In this document: piece after piece, positions 42,703-50,481 of the stretch
How positions within the stretch are numbered: position 1 is the first letter of the stretch
How the letters are laid out: each line of letters opens with the position of its first letter
The notes under the pieces: generated by a model
Database searches by the model: none
Seen by the model: only the letters and a program-made list of their open reading frames with translations
Told to the model about the DNA's origin: nothing
Position numbers and translations under genes: made by a program
NCBI RefSeq assembly: GCF_025195125.1
Contig: NZ_JAMGSL010000013.1
Location: 135,848-199,847 of the forward strand
DNA: 64,000 nucleotides
Direction of reading: 5' to 3'
Source of the DNA: Streptomyces sp. Je 1-79
Lineage (GTDB): Bacteria; Actinomycetota; Actinomycetes; Streptomycetales; Streptomycetaceae

Positions 42703-44199
42703 CTACGGGCAGACCACGCGGTCCCCGGTGACCGCCTCGAAGGCGCCGGTGCGCGTGTCCTCCGGGCGTACCGGTGTGACGCTCCTGTAGTCCAGCCCGG
42801 CCACCACCCGCATCGTCCTGCCCCGCCCCTTCACCGCCCTCAGCTCCGCCCCCGGCAGCGCCGCCGCCAGGGACTTCGCCGAGCGGTCCCAGCGGGGGTC
42901 GTACTCCACCAGCGTCCGCTGCCGCTCCGGGCCCTCGCCGGTGCGCGGCGACCGCGTCGTGTCGAAGCCCGTGGCCCGCAGCGCGTCGTCCACCCTGCGG
43001 CCCAGGCCGTCCGTCCGCGTCCCGTTGAAGACCTGCACCCGGATCGTGTTCGGTGCCACGTCCACCACCTTCCCCGCCGGCCGGTCCTTCGCGTCCGCCG
43101 CCGACCGCGGGGCGAGCGGCCGGTCCTCGCGCAGCGCCTGGAAGAGCTTCTGCGCCTTGACCGCGTCCCACTTCACCGTCGAGCCGATGCCCTTCACGGG
43201 GAAGCTCACGTCCCCGACCGGCACCGAGACGAACTCCGACGACGCAGGGTCGAAGCCCCGCATCGCCTTGGCGAGGCCCAGGAGCTGCTCCGTACCGAAG
43301 CCCTGGTCGGCCCGGACCGAGCCCAGCATGGTCGTGGCCACCTCCCGGAACCGCACCGGGTTCAGCAGCACCCCGCCGCTCGTCACCCGGTCGATCAGCG
43401 CCGCGAGGAAGCGCTGCTGGCGCTCCATCCGGCCGAGGTCCGCCGCCCCGTCGACATGGCGCGAGCGGACGTACTGCAGCGCCTGCCCGCCGGTCAGCTC
43501 GTGCGGCCCGGCGGCCAGGTCGAGCCCGGTGTACTTGTCCTTCATCGGCCGCGTCGTACAGATCTCCACCCCGCCGACCGCGTCGACGGTCTTCATGAAG
43601 CTGCTGAAGTCGACCTCCAGATAGTGGTCGATCTTGATGCCCGTCATGTTCTCGACGGTCCGGACCGTGAGCCCGGGCCCGCCCTCGGCGTACGCGGCGT
43701 TCAGCTTCACCGGGTGCGCCTGGTGCCGCTTCCCGGTGGTCGCGTCGACGTGCTCGGGCATCTCGGCGTACGAGTCACGGGGCACGCTCACCACGCTCGC
43801 CCGCTCCCGGTCCCCGCTGATGTGGACGAGCATCACGGTGTCCGTGCAGTGACAGGGATCACCGCCCAGCCGGTACGCCCTGCGCTGCTCCCTGGTGATG
43901 CGGTCGCGCCCGTCCGTGCCCACGACCAGCACGTTCATCCCGTGGCCGCCCTGGGGGCGGTTCTTCATGTCCTTGAACGGGTCGACCCGGTCGATCCCGG
44001 TGTCGAGGCCGGTGACCAGCGCGTGGCCGATCCCTCCGGCGCCCAGGACGAGCACGGACAGGGTCGTCGCCATCCGCATGCCCCACCGGGGCCGCCCGGC
44101 TCGTCTGACGCGGCGGCCCGGTGCGGGCCGGCCGGCCGGCCGAGGACGAGGCGTGCGGGGCGGTGTGGGCACCGGGGGACACCTCCGCGGGTGTGACAT
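42703..44199 (-). CDS. LCP-family glycopolymer transferase 2 with LytR_C domain
   Basis: 498 residues from ATG 44199; ATG 44226 is an alternative and neither has a strong ribosome site. The short Pro/Arg-rich cytoplasmic tail is followed by one helix (MATTLSVLVLGAGGIGHALV). LCP domain: MNVLVVGTDGRDRI, TDTVMLVHISGDRERASVVS, PRDSYAEMP, KLNAAYAEGGPGLTVRTVE, IDHYLEVDFSSF and ALQYVRSRHVDG. Residues ~390-490 (IRVQVFNGTRTDGLGRRVDD) form a LytR_C domain. An open frame continues far upstream but lacks family sequence. Divergent from the GT2, likely partners. Confidence 0.93.
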   Translation of the reverse strand: MSHPRRCPPVPTPPRTPRPRPAGRPAPGRRVRRAGRPRWGMRMATTLSVLVLGAGGIGHALVTGLDTGIDRVDPFKDMKNRPQGGHGMNVLVVGTDGRDRITREQRRAYRLGGDPCHCTDTVMLVHISGDRERASVVSVPRDSYAEMPEHVDATTGKRHQAHPVKLNAAYAEGGPGLTVRTVENMTGIKIDHYLEVDFSSFMKTVDAVGGVEICTTRPMKDKYTGLDLAAGPHELTGGQALQYVRSRHVDGAADLGRMERQQRFLAALIDRVTSGGVLLNPVRFREVATTMLGSVRADQGFGTEQLLGLAKAMRGFDPASSEFVSVPVGDVSFPVKGIGSTVKWDAVKAQKLFQALREDRPLAPRSAADAKDRPAGKVVDVAPNTIRVQVFNGTRTDGLGRRVDDALRATGFDTTRSPRTGEGPERQRTLVEYDPRWDRSAKSLAAALPGAELRAVKGRGRTMRVVAGLDYRSVTPVRPEDTRTGAFEAVTGDRVVCP

Positions 44200-44298
44200 A
44201 GGGAACCGTGAGCACCGTAGGCCCATACGATCAGCGCAAGGGTGCAGGCATCCCCGTGACGCGCTTCCTGTCCCCCGTTCGCGGTAACGTGGCGGGCA

Positions 44299-45315
44299 AT
44301 GAACGCCACGCCCCCCGTCTCCGTGATCATGCCGGTCCTCAACGAGGAACGGCACCTGCGCAATTCGGTCCGTCACATCCTCGAGCAGGAGTACGACGGC
44401 GAGATGGAGGTGGTGATCGCGCTCGGCCCGTCCACGGACCGTACCGACGAGATCGCCGCCGAGCTCGTACGCGAGGACCCGCGGGTCCACACCGTGCCCA
44501 ATCCCACAGGCCGCACGCCCGCCGCCCTCAACGCGGCGATCAAGGCCTCCCGCCACCCGATCGTGGTGCGGGTCGACGGTCACGGCATGCTCTCGCCGAA
44601 CTACATCGCGACCGCCGTCCGCCTCCTGGAGGAGACGGGCGCGCAGAACGTCGGCGGCATCATGCACGCCGAGGGCGAGAACGACTGGGAGCACGCGGTC
44701 GCCGCCGCGATGACCTCGAAGATCGGCGTCGGCAACGCGGCCTTCCACACCGGCGGCCAGGCGGGCCCCGCGGAGACCGTGTACCTGGGTGTCTTCCGCC
44801 GCGAGGCGCTGGAGCAGCAGGACGGCTACAACATCGAGTTCATCCGCGCCCAGGACTGGGAGCTGAACTTCCGTATCCGCGAGGCCGGCGGCCTGATCTG
44901 GTTCTCGCCCGAACTGCGCGTCCAGTACCGCCCGCGGCCGAGCGTGCGCGCGCTGGCGAAGCAGTACAAGGACTACGGCCGTTGGCGCCATGTCGTGGCC
45001 CGCTACCACCAGGGCTCCATCAACCTCCGCTACCTCGCCCCGCCGACCGCCGTCTGCGCGATCGCGGCCGGTGTGGTCGTGGGCGCGGTCCTCACCCCGC
45101 TCGGCTTCCTGATCCCGGCCGGGTACGTGGCCGCGATCGCCGCGGGCTCGGTCCCGGCGGGCAGGGGCCTCCCGCTGAAGGCCCGCCTCCAGATCCCGGT
45201 GGCCCTCGCGACGATGCACATGTCCTGGGGCTACGGCTTCCTGACCAGCCCGCGCGCGCTGGCGAAGAAGGTCATCGCGAGCCGCCGCCCGGCGGTGACG
45301 GCCGCGAAGGTCTGA
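44299..45315 (+). CDS. GT2-family glycosyltransferase with C-terminal membrane helices
   Basis: 338 residues. GT-A fold: PVSVIMPVLNEERHLRNSV, ALGPSTDRTDEIAAEL, the donor-binding VVRVDGHGMLSP (D-x-H in place of D-x-D), FIRAQDWELNFRI (E/D acceptor motif) and a QYRPRPS loop. Two or three hydrophobic segments follow (PTAVCAIAAGVVVGAVLTPLG, IPAGYVAAIAAGS), so it is membrane-bound, like polyprenyl-linked glycan synthases. TAACGT (44285-44290) gives a start site about 2 bases before the ATG. A very stable terminator follows. Confidence 0.93.
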   Translation: MNATPPVSVIMPVLNEERHLRNSVRHILEQEYDGEMEVVIALGPSTDRTDEIAAELVREDPRVHTVPNPTGRTPAALNAAIKASRHPIVVRVDGHGMLSPNYIATAVRLLEETGAQNVGGIMHAEGENDWEHAVAAAMTSKIGVGNAAFHTGGQAGPAETVYLGVFRREALEQQDGYNIEFIRAQDWELNFRIREAGGLIWFSPELRVQYRPRPSVRALAKQYKDYGRWRHVVARYHQGSINLRYLAPPTAVCAIAAGVVVGAVLTPLGFLIPAGYVAAIAAGSVPAGRGLPLKARLQIPVALATMHMSWGYGFLTSPRALAKKVIASRRPAVTAAKV

Positions 45316-45333
45316 CCCGCGGGACGTCACGGA

Positions 45334-45383
45334 CGTACGACGAGACCGGCCGGTGCGAGGGCACCGGCCGGTCTCGTCGTACG
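45334..45383. terminator. very strong bidirectional hairpin
   Basis: Perfect 23-bp stem (45334-45356 with 45361-45383), 4-nt loop, between the convergent GT2 and SapA-like genes. Confidence 0.93.
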
Positions 45384-45388
45384 AGGCG

Positions 45389-45832
45389 TCAGCCGCAGTG
45401 GAAGTAGCCGTGCGCCGGGGCACGGCCCTGCGACAGCTCGTGACCGTTCGCGCCCCAGAGCGTGCCCTCGGTGAAGATGCACTTGCCCTTGCCGTACACC
45501 TTCACGGGGCCGGCGTAGTACTGGTAGTGGCCCGGGTCGCCCTTGAGCTCGGTGTCCGTGCCGAGCGAGAGCGCCATCCGCGTCTTCACGCCGTAGAGGG
45601 AGCCCTGCTTGACGAGCGCGGCGCAGTTGTAGGTGCCGTCCCAGTAGAGGTACGTCGTGCCGATGCGCTCACCGGTGCCGTAGGCGGTGTGCGGGATCGA
45701 GTCGATCAGGGTGCCGTTGCAGCCGTAGCCTCCGGCGGCGGCGGGGCCCGCCGTGGCGACGGGGGCGACGACGCCGACGCCGACCAGCACGGCCGCGGAC
45801 GCCAGGATGCGGCCGATCTTCTTCATCACCAT
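45389..45832 (-). CDS. secreted protein resembling spore-associated protein A
   Basis: 147 residues from ATG 45832 (AAAGGA upstream). Signal peptide MKKIGRILASAAVLVGVGV...PAAAG. The mature ~110 residues start YGCNGTLIDSIP and include YWDGTYNCAALVKQGSLYG, then GHYQYYAGPVKVYGKGKCIF: the spacing of cysteines and the YAGPVxVYGxGxC block resemble SapA-type small secreted spore-surface proteins of Streptomyces. Function unknown. It may be the last gene of the I36 operon (70 bases after the lipoprotein stop). Confidence 0.75.
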   Translation of the reverse strand: MVMKKIGRILASAAVLVGVGVVAPVATAGPAAAGGYGCNGTLIDSIPHTAYGTGERIGTTYLYWDGTYNCAALVKQGSLYGVKTRMALSLGTDTELKGDPGHYQYYAGPVKVYGKGKCIFTEGTLWGANGHELSQGRAPAHGYFHCG

Positions 45833-45902
45833 GATGAGGGTCCTTTCACGTGAGTATGGGGAGGGTGACGCGCGGGACGGTGCGCAGCCGTCCGCCGGGC
45901 CG

Positions 45903-46874
45903 TCAGCCCTTGTGTGACAGCAGCTCGTTCGCCTTGGAGAGGGCGGACTTCCAGGTGTCGCGGGCCGCCGACAGCGCCGTGATGTTCTTCTCGATGAGCT
46001 TGTTCTGGTGCTCGGCCTCGACGGCCGAGTGGACCCGGACGTAGTCCACCTTCTGCTTGCACCGGACGTCCGCCGAGGCGACCGTGATCTCCCGCGGCTT
46101 GGCGGTTCCGGCGGCGTCGCTGTCCTTGCTCCCGTCGCCGCCCTCGCCGGCGGTCCAGGCCGGATCGCCCGCGGCGGCCAGCGGGTCGGTGTAGTGGTAG
46201 CCCGACTCCTTCATGCACGCGGACCAGCGCTGGTTGAGGCCGCTGACGCGCGGGTCGTTGCCCGCCTGCTTCGACGCCTGGAGGTTCACCTTGTTGAAGG
46301 TGGCGTCGAGCTCGGAGATACCACCGAGGCCCACCTTGCGGCGGGTCTCACCGAGGCAACCGCCCTCGGGAACGTCCTTGCCGTTGACCGACGAAGGACC
46401 TTCGCCCTTGTAGAGGGTCATCGCGGCGGGCGAGACGTTCGCGTAGTGCGCGCGCTGCTTCGCGGTCTCCCGCTCCGCCTGAGGTGCCGTCATGCCCTTG
46501 GGAAGCGGCGGGTGGTAGCCGAAGACGGCCACCGACTCGAGGTCGGTCACGCCGTACAGGCGGGCGTTGGTGTTCAGGTTCCGCGGGGTCGGCGGCAGGG
46601 GCGTCGGCCAGTCGAAGCCGTACTGCTTCATGCAGTCGCCCGCCAGCGTGGCGACGGCCTGACTGAGGACCTGCCGCTCCTGCGCGGTGACGGTGTACGA
46701 ATCGACCGGCAGGCTGATGGCGACGCCGCCCCAGGTCTTGGACGCCTGCGCCTTGTACGGCTGTACGGCGCCGGCGTCGACCTGGGGCTTCTCGTCGGAC
46801 GAGCACCCCACGGCCGTCCAGGCGAGAGCGGCGACGAGCAGCAGCCCGCCGGTTCTGTTGCGTGTGTTCATCAT
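45903..46874 (-). CDS. lipoprotein coupled to the I36 proteins
   Basis: 323 residues from ATG 46874. Signal peptide MMNTRNRTGGLLLVAALAWTAVGC with the lipobox Cys near residue 24. The mature part has paired-Cys segments (GDCMKQYGFDWP, GGCLGETRR, SACMKESGYHY, VRCKQKVDYVRVHSA) typical of a family of large Streptomyces lipoproteins of unknown function in which CMKxxGF/Y recurs. A helical C terminus follows. Its ATG overlaps the stop of an I36 gene, so it is made together with those inhibitors, and it may tether or sense them at the membrane surface. Confidence 0.82.
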   Translation of the reverse strand: MMNTRNRTGGLLLVAALAWTAVGCSSDEKPQVDAGAVQPYKAQASKTWGGVAISLPVDSYTVTAQERQVLSQAVATLAGDCMKQYGFDWPTPLPPTPRNLNTNARLYGVTDLESVAVFGYHPPLPKGMTAPQAERETAKQRAHYANVSPAAMTLYKGEGPSSVNGKDVPEGGCLGETRRKVGLGGISELDATFNKVNLQASKQAGNDPRVSGLNQRWSACMKESGYHYTDPLAAAGDPAWTAGEGGDGSKDSDAAGTAKPREITVASADVRCKQKVDYVRVHSAVEAEHQNKLIEKNITALSAARDTWKSALSKANELLSHKG

Positions 46875-47287
46875 CCGGGGCAGTAGGCGTTGTTCTCGAA
46901 GCAGTGGGAGGAGATCGCGTTGTCGTCGCTGAAGACCGCCATGTCCCACAGCTCCAGGCCGGGGTCGGCGTGTGTTCTGGAGCCCGTGTAGTTCTGGCCG
47001 GTGTAGACGTCGATGGCGTTGACGAAGTCGCGGTTCCTGACCGACGAGACCGTGTTGTCGATCAGCACGGAGGTGCCGTAGTAGGTCGACCCGTTGTAGT
47101 TGGTCTTGCTGTACAGCGTGTCGTAGATGTTGCCCGTGAAGTCCGCGTAGCGGTACAGGCAGATCTCGCCGCCGTTGCTGGTCTCGCAGGAGCCGTTGTA
47201 GCTTCCGGCGCTGGCGGTTCCGGTGGCACCGGCGATGAGCGCGCCGGCGGCGGCCAGGACGGCGGCGGCCTTCGTGAAGTTCTTCAT
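46871..47287 (-). CDS. peptidase inhibitor I36-family secreted protein, copy 1
   Basis: 138 residues (GAGGATCCACC before ATG). Signal peptide ...GATGTASA. The mature domain has the I36 pattern: SCETSNGGEICLYRYADFTG, YSKTNYNGSTYYGTSVLIDN, NRDFVNAIDVYTGQNYTG and SSHCFENNAYCP with four cysteines. Family founders inhibit metalloproteases; related beta-gamma-crystallin-like proteins also act as antimicrobials or coat proteins. The signal peptide is almost identical to that of copy 2, a sign of recent duplication. The stop overlaps the lipoprotein start. Confidence 0.88.
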   Translation of the reverse strand: MKNFTKAAAVLAAAGALIAGATGTASAGSYNGSCETSNGGEICLYRYADFTGNIYDTLYSKTNYNGSTYYGTSVLIDNTVSSVRNRDFVNAIDVYTGQNYTGSRTHADPGLELWDMAVFSDDNAISSHCFENNAYCPG

Positions 47288-47314
47288 GGTGGATCCTCGG
47301 TGGTGGGGGGCGGG

Positions 47315-47737
47315 TCAGGCCGGGCAGTAGGCGTTGCTGCTGAAGCAGTGGGAGGAGACCGCGTTGTCGGTGGCTCCGTCCCAGAACCACGACATGTCCT
47401 CGAGGTCCAGACCGGCGTCGGCGTGCACGCGCAGACCGGTGTAGTTCTGGCCGGTGTAGACATCGATGTCGTTGACGTAGTCGCGGTTCTTGACCGAGGA
47501 GACGGTGTTGTCGAGCAGCACGGAGGTGCCGAAGTAGGTGGAGCCGTTGTAGTTGGTCTTGCTGTAGATCGTGTCGTAGAGCGCGCCGCCGAAGTCGGCG
47601 TAGCGGTAGAGACAGATCTCGCCACCGGCGCTCTCGCAGGAGCCGTTGTAGCTTCCGGCGCTGGCGGTTCCGGTGGCACCGGCGATCAGGGCGCCGGCGG
47701 CGGCCAGGACGGCGGCGGCCTTCTTGAGGTTCTTCAT
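47315..47737 (-). CDS. peptidase inhibitor I36-family secreted protein, copy 2
   Basis: 140 residues from ATG 47737 with GGAGGATC upstream. Signal peptide MKNLKKAAAVLAAAGALIAG..., then the I36 pattern SCESAGGEICLYRYADFGG, TNYNGSTYFGTSVLLDN, NRDYVNDIDVYTGQNYTG, SSHCFSSNAYCP. It differs from copy 1 mainly in the loop before the last cysteines (DLEDMSWFWDGATD). 27 bases separate it from copy 1 on the same strand. Confidence 0.88.
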   Translation of the reverse strand: MKNLKKAAAVLAAAGALIAGATGTASAGSYNGSCESAGGEICLYRYADFGGALYDTIYSKTNYNGSTYFGTSVLLDNTVSSVKNRDYVNDIDVYTGQNYTGLRVHADAGLDLEDMSWFWDGATDNAVSSHCFSSNAYCPA

Positions 47738-47754
47738 GGGGGATCCTCCTGGGG

Positions 47755-48156
47755 TCAGATCGGGCAGTAGGCGTTGCTGCTGAAGCAGTGCGAGGAGGCC
47801 ATGTCCTCGCCGTAGCGGAGCCACAGACCGGCCGGGAGGTACTCCAGGGTGCCGGTGTAGTTCTTGCCGCTGTAGAACCCGACGTTGTTGACCATGTCCA
47901 TGTTCTTCGCCGACGACAGGGTGTTGTCGATCAGCGTGGACGAGCCGTAGTACGTCGAGCCGTCGTAGTTGGTCTTGCTGTACAGCGTGTCGTACAGCCC
48001 GCCCGCGAACTCGTAGTTGCGGTAGAGGCAGATCTCGCCCCCGCCGGCGCTCTCGCAGGAGCCGTTGTAGCTACCGGCGTTGGCCGTGCCCGCGCTGCCG
48101 ACGAGCAGGGCGCCCACGGCTGCCGCGGACAGGGCGATGCCCCTCATTTTTGGCAT
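47755..48156 (-). CDS. peptidase inhibitor I36-family secreted protein, copy 3
   Basis: 133 residues from ATG 48156 (GGAAGGA at the right distance). Signal peptide MRGIALSAAAVGALLVGSAGTANA, then SCESAGGGEICLYRNYEFAG, YSKTNYDGSTYYGSSTLIDN, KNYTGTLEYLPAG, SSHCFSSNAYCP. The most divergent of the three and first in the operon, 17 bases before copy 2. Likely ancestor or outgroup of the tandem expansion. Confidence 0.88.
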   Translation of the reverse strand: MPKMRGIALSAAAVGALLVGSAGTANAGSYNGSCESAGGGEICLYRNYEFAGGLYDTLYSKTNYDGSTYYGSSTLIDNTLSSAKNMDMVNNVGFYSGKNYTGTLEYLPAGLWLRYGEDMASSHCFSSNAYCPI

Positions 48157-48219
48157 GAACTCATCCTTCCGATGGTCAGCGGTCGAGTAGATCAGTCGAC
48201 AAACCAGCACCTCAAGGCC

Positions 48220-48250
48220 TTGATCACGCCAAGTTGGCTGGAAATAAAAT
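48220..48250 (+). promoter_or_regulatory. possible promoter for the efflux operon
   Basis: TTGATC (48220-48225) and TAAAAT (48245-48250), 19-nt spacing, in the AT-rich 184-bp gap between the divergent I36 operon and efflux operon. Confidence 0.35.
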
Positions 48251-48340
48251 GTGTTGACGGCGCCCTTCGTTCAGTGATCAACTGGCGGGCGCTTTCCATC
48301 TGACGGTGGATCAATCACGTTCCAAAAGCGGGGAGTCGGC

Positions 48341-49756
48341 GTGTCGGACGAAGGTCGACGGGGCGGCATCGCGCGTCGGCGCAGGGCGGTGACGGCCCTC
48401 GCGGTCGGCGCGTTCGCGCTCTCCGGGGCAGGCCTGTGGGGCGCGACGTTCGTGCAGTCGCCCGCGCAGGCAGCGGCGGAGGCCGCACCGCCCGAGCCGG
48501 ATGTCCTGACGGCCTCGGTCGAGCGCAGGATCCTCTCCGACACGGTCGTGACCCGAGGGACGGTCTCCGCCTCGCAGACCGTCGACATCGCCCCCGCGGC
48601 CTCCGCGGCCGAGGGCGGCAAGCCGGTCGTCACCAAGGTGCTGGTCCAGGCCGGCGGGACCTTCAGAGCCGGCCGGGTCCTCATGGAGATATCCGGCCGG
48701 CCGGTGTTCGTCCTGCCCGGCACGCTGCCGGTGTACCGGGACCTCAAGCCCGGCGCCCACGGCGAGGACGTGAGGCAGCTGCAGAAGGCCCTGACCGGCC
48801 TCGGGCACGGCACGGGCGGCGACAGGAAGGGCGAGTTCGGCCCCGGCACCAAGGCCGCCGTGACCGCCTTCTACGCCTCCATCGGCTACGACCCCGTCCT
48901 CGTCGGCGGCGAGGGCGGCGAGGGCGGCGATCCCGTCGAGGCGGCCCGCGGCCAGGTGAAGGCGGCCGAGCGCGCCCTCGCCGGGCTGACGTCGGGCGCG
49001 GCCGAGAAGGAGGCGTCCGGCGACCAGCTGACCTACGCCCGCGAGGACCTGGCCGACGCGCGACAGAAGCTGGCCGACGCGGAAGCCGTGTCCGGCCCCA
49101 TGGTCCCCGCGTCCGAGGTCGCCTACCTGTCCGCCTTCCCGGCCCGCGTCGACGTGGTCTCCGCCAGGGTCGGCGGCGACGTCGGCGAGAAGCCCATGAC
49201 CGTCTCGGCCGGACGGCTCGTGGTGAAGGGCTCGCTCGCCGCACACGAGAAGGGCCTCGTGCGGGCCGGCCAGAAGGTACGGATCCTCTCCGAGGCCACC
49301 GGCGTGGAGGCCACCGGCGTCGTCGCCTCGGTCTCCGAGGCGCCCGTCGCGGCCGGGGGCGGCACGGACGGCGAGACGCCGCAGGGGCAGGGGTACGCCC
49401 TCGAAGTGAGCCCGGACAAGGCCCTGCCGGCCACCCTCGCGGGCCAGGACGTACGGCTCACGGTGGAAGCGGCGACCTCGGACGGCAAGGTGCTCGTGGT
49501 CCCGGTCTCCGCCGTGTCGGCCGGTGCCGACTCCCGTACCACCGTGACCGTCCTCGGGAAGGACGGCACGCGCCGCCGTGTCGAGGTCCGCCCGGGCACC
49601 TCCGGAGACGGCTACGTGGAGGTGTCCCCCGTGGCCGGGACGCTCGCCGAGAAGGAGCTCGTCATCGTCGGTGCCGGCGCGGTCACCGGCGGCGGTGCCG
49701 GTGACGGCTCCCTCGGGACCGGTGCCGTTCCGGAGGCTCCGGGGACCCAGAGGTGA
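48341..49756 (+). CDS. periplasmic-adaptor-like protein with peptidoglycan-binding domain, MacA-like
   Basis: 471 residues from GTG 48341. A signal/anchor helix (AVTALAVGAFALSGAGLWGAT), then a lipoyl/barrel-sandwich half (DTVVTRGTVSASQTVDI), a PG_binding_1 domain (PGAHGEDVRQLQKALTGLG, FGPGTKAAVTAFYASIGYDP, residues ~140-190), a helical hairpin (KAAERALAGLTSG, ADARQKLADAEAVS), and the barrel and membrane-proximal strands (VLVVPVSAVSAG, TSGDGYVEVSP). It is the adaptor of an ABC export system, anchored outside the membrane and probably held to the wall. Overlaps the ATPase gene (GTGA). Confidence 0.88.
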   Translation: MSDEGRRGGIARRRRAVTALAVGAFALSGAGLWGATFVQSPAQAAAEAAPPEPDVLTASVERRILSDTVVTRGTVSASQTVDIAPAASAAEGGKPVVTKVLVQAGGTFRAGRVLMEISGRPVFVLPGTLPVYRDLKPGAHGEDVRQLQKALTGLGHGTGGDRKGEFGPGTKAAVTAFYASIGYDPVLVGGEGGEGGDPVEAARGQVKAAERALAGLTSGAAEKEASGDQLTYAREDLADARQKLADAEAVSGPMVPASEVAYLSAFPARVDVVSARVGGDVGEKPMTVSAGRLVVKGSLAAHEKGLVRAGQKVRILSEATGVEATGVVASVSEAPVAAGGGTDGETPQGQGYALEVSPDKALPATLAGQDVRLTVEAATSDGKVLVVPVSAVSAGADSRTTVTVLGKDGTRRRVEVRPGTSGDGYVEVSPVAGTLAEKELVIVGAGAVTGGGAGDGSLGTGAVPEAPGTQR

Positions 49757-50481
49757 CCGAGACCTCCCGGGGCGCGTCGGATACGCCGACCGCCCCCGAC
49801 GACGTGCCCGTCATCGACTTCCGCGGCACGTCCCTCACCTACCCGGGAACGCCCCCGGTCGAGGCTCTGCGCCCCTTCGACCTCACCATCCACCGCGGTG
49901 ACTACCTGACGGTCGTCGGGCCGTCGGGCTCCGGCAAGTCGACGTTCCTCAACATCGCGGGACTCCTCGACCGGCCGACCGGCGGCACCTACCGGCTCGA
50001 CGGCATCGACACCGCCGGACTCCGCGACAGCGAGCGCGCCGGAGTGCGCGGCAGCCGCATCGGGTTCGTCTTCCAGAGCTTCCATCTCCTGCCCCACCGG
50101 TCCTCGCTGGAGAACGTCATGCTGTCCATGACGTACAACGGCGTGCCGCGGGCCGAGCGGGTCACCCGGGCGCGCGAGGCGCTCGTCCGCGTCGGTCTCG
50201 GCCACCGCGTCGACGCCGTGCCCACGCGTATGTCCGGTGGAGAGCGCCAACGCGTCGCCATCGCACGGGCCCTGGTGAGCAGGCCGTCACTGCTGCTGTG
50301 CGACGAGCCGACCGGCAACCTCGACACGACCACCGCGCAGCAGATCCTCGGACTGCTCGACGCACTCCACGCGGACGGCATCACCCTGATCGTCATCACG
50401 CACGACCCCGAGGTCGCCGCCCGGGGCAGGCGCACCCTGACGATCCGGGACGGCCTGCTGCGCGAACGGACCCCGGCGTGA
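49753..50481 (+). CDS. MacB/LolD-type ABC transporter ATP-binding protein
   Basis: 242 residues. Walker A VVGPSGSGKSTFLN, Q loop FVFQSFHLLPHRS, signature MSGGERQRVAIARAL, Walker B LLLCDEPTGNLD and H-loop VITHDPEVA. It energises the permease encoded next (GTGA overlap at 50478) for export of an antibiotic, peptide or lipid-like molecule. Confidence 0.95.
   Translation: MTETSRGASDTPTAPDDVPVIDFRGTSLTYPGTPPVEALRPFDLTIHRGDYLTVVGPSGSGKSTFLNIAGLLDRPTGGTYRLDGIDTAGLRDSERAGVRGSRIGFVFQSFHLLPHRSSLENVMLSMTYNGVPRAERVTRAREALVRVGLGHRVDAVPTRMSGGERQRVAIARALVSRPSLLLCDEPTGNLDTTTAQQILGLLDALHADGITLIVITHDPEVAARGRRTLTIRDGLLRERTPA

Noticed and set aside
42703..45423. A 906-codon minus-strand frame covering LCP2 and the region opposite the GT2 gene
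   Set aside because: Only the part after 44199 has LCP-family sequence; the rest lies opposite the conserved GT2 gene and is compositional, as is usual in high-GC DNA.
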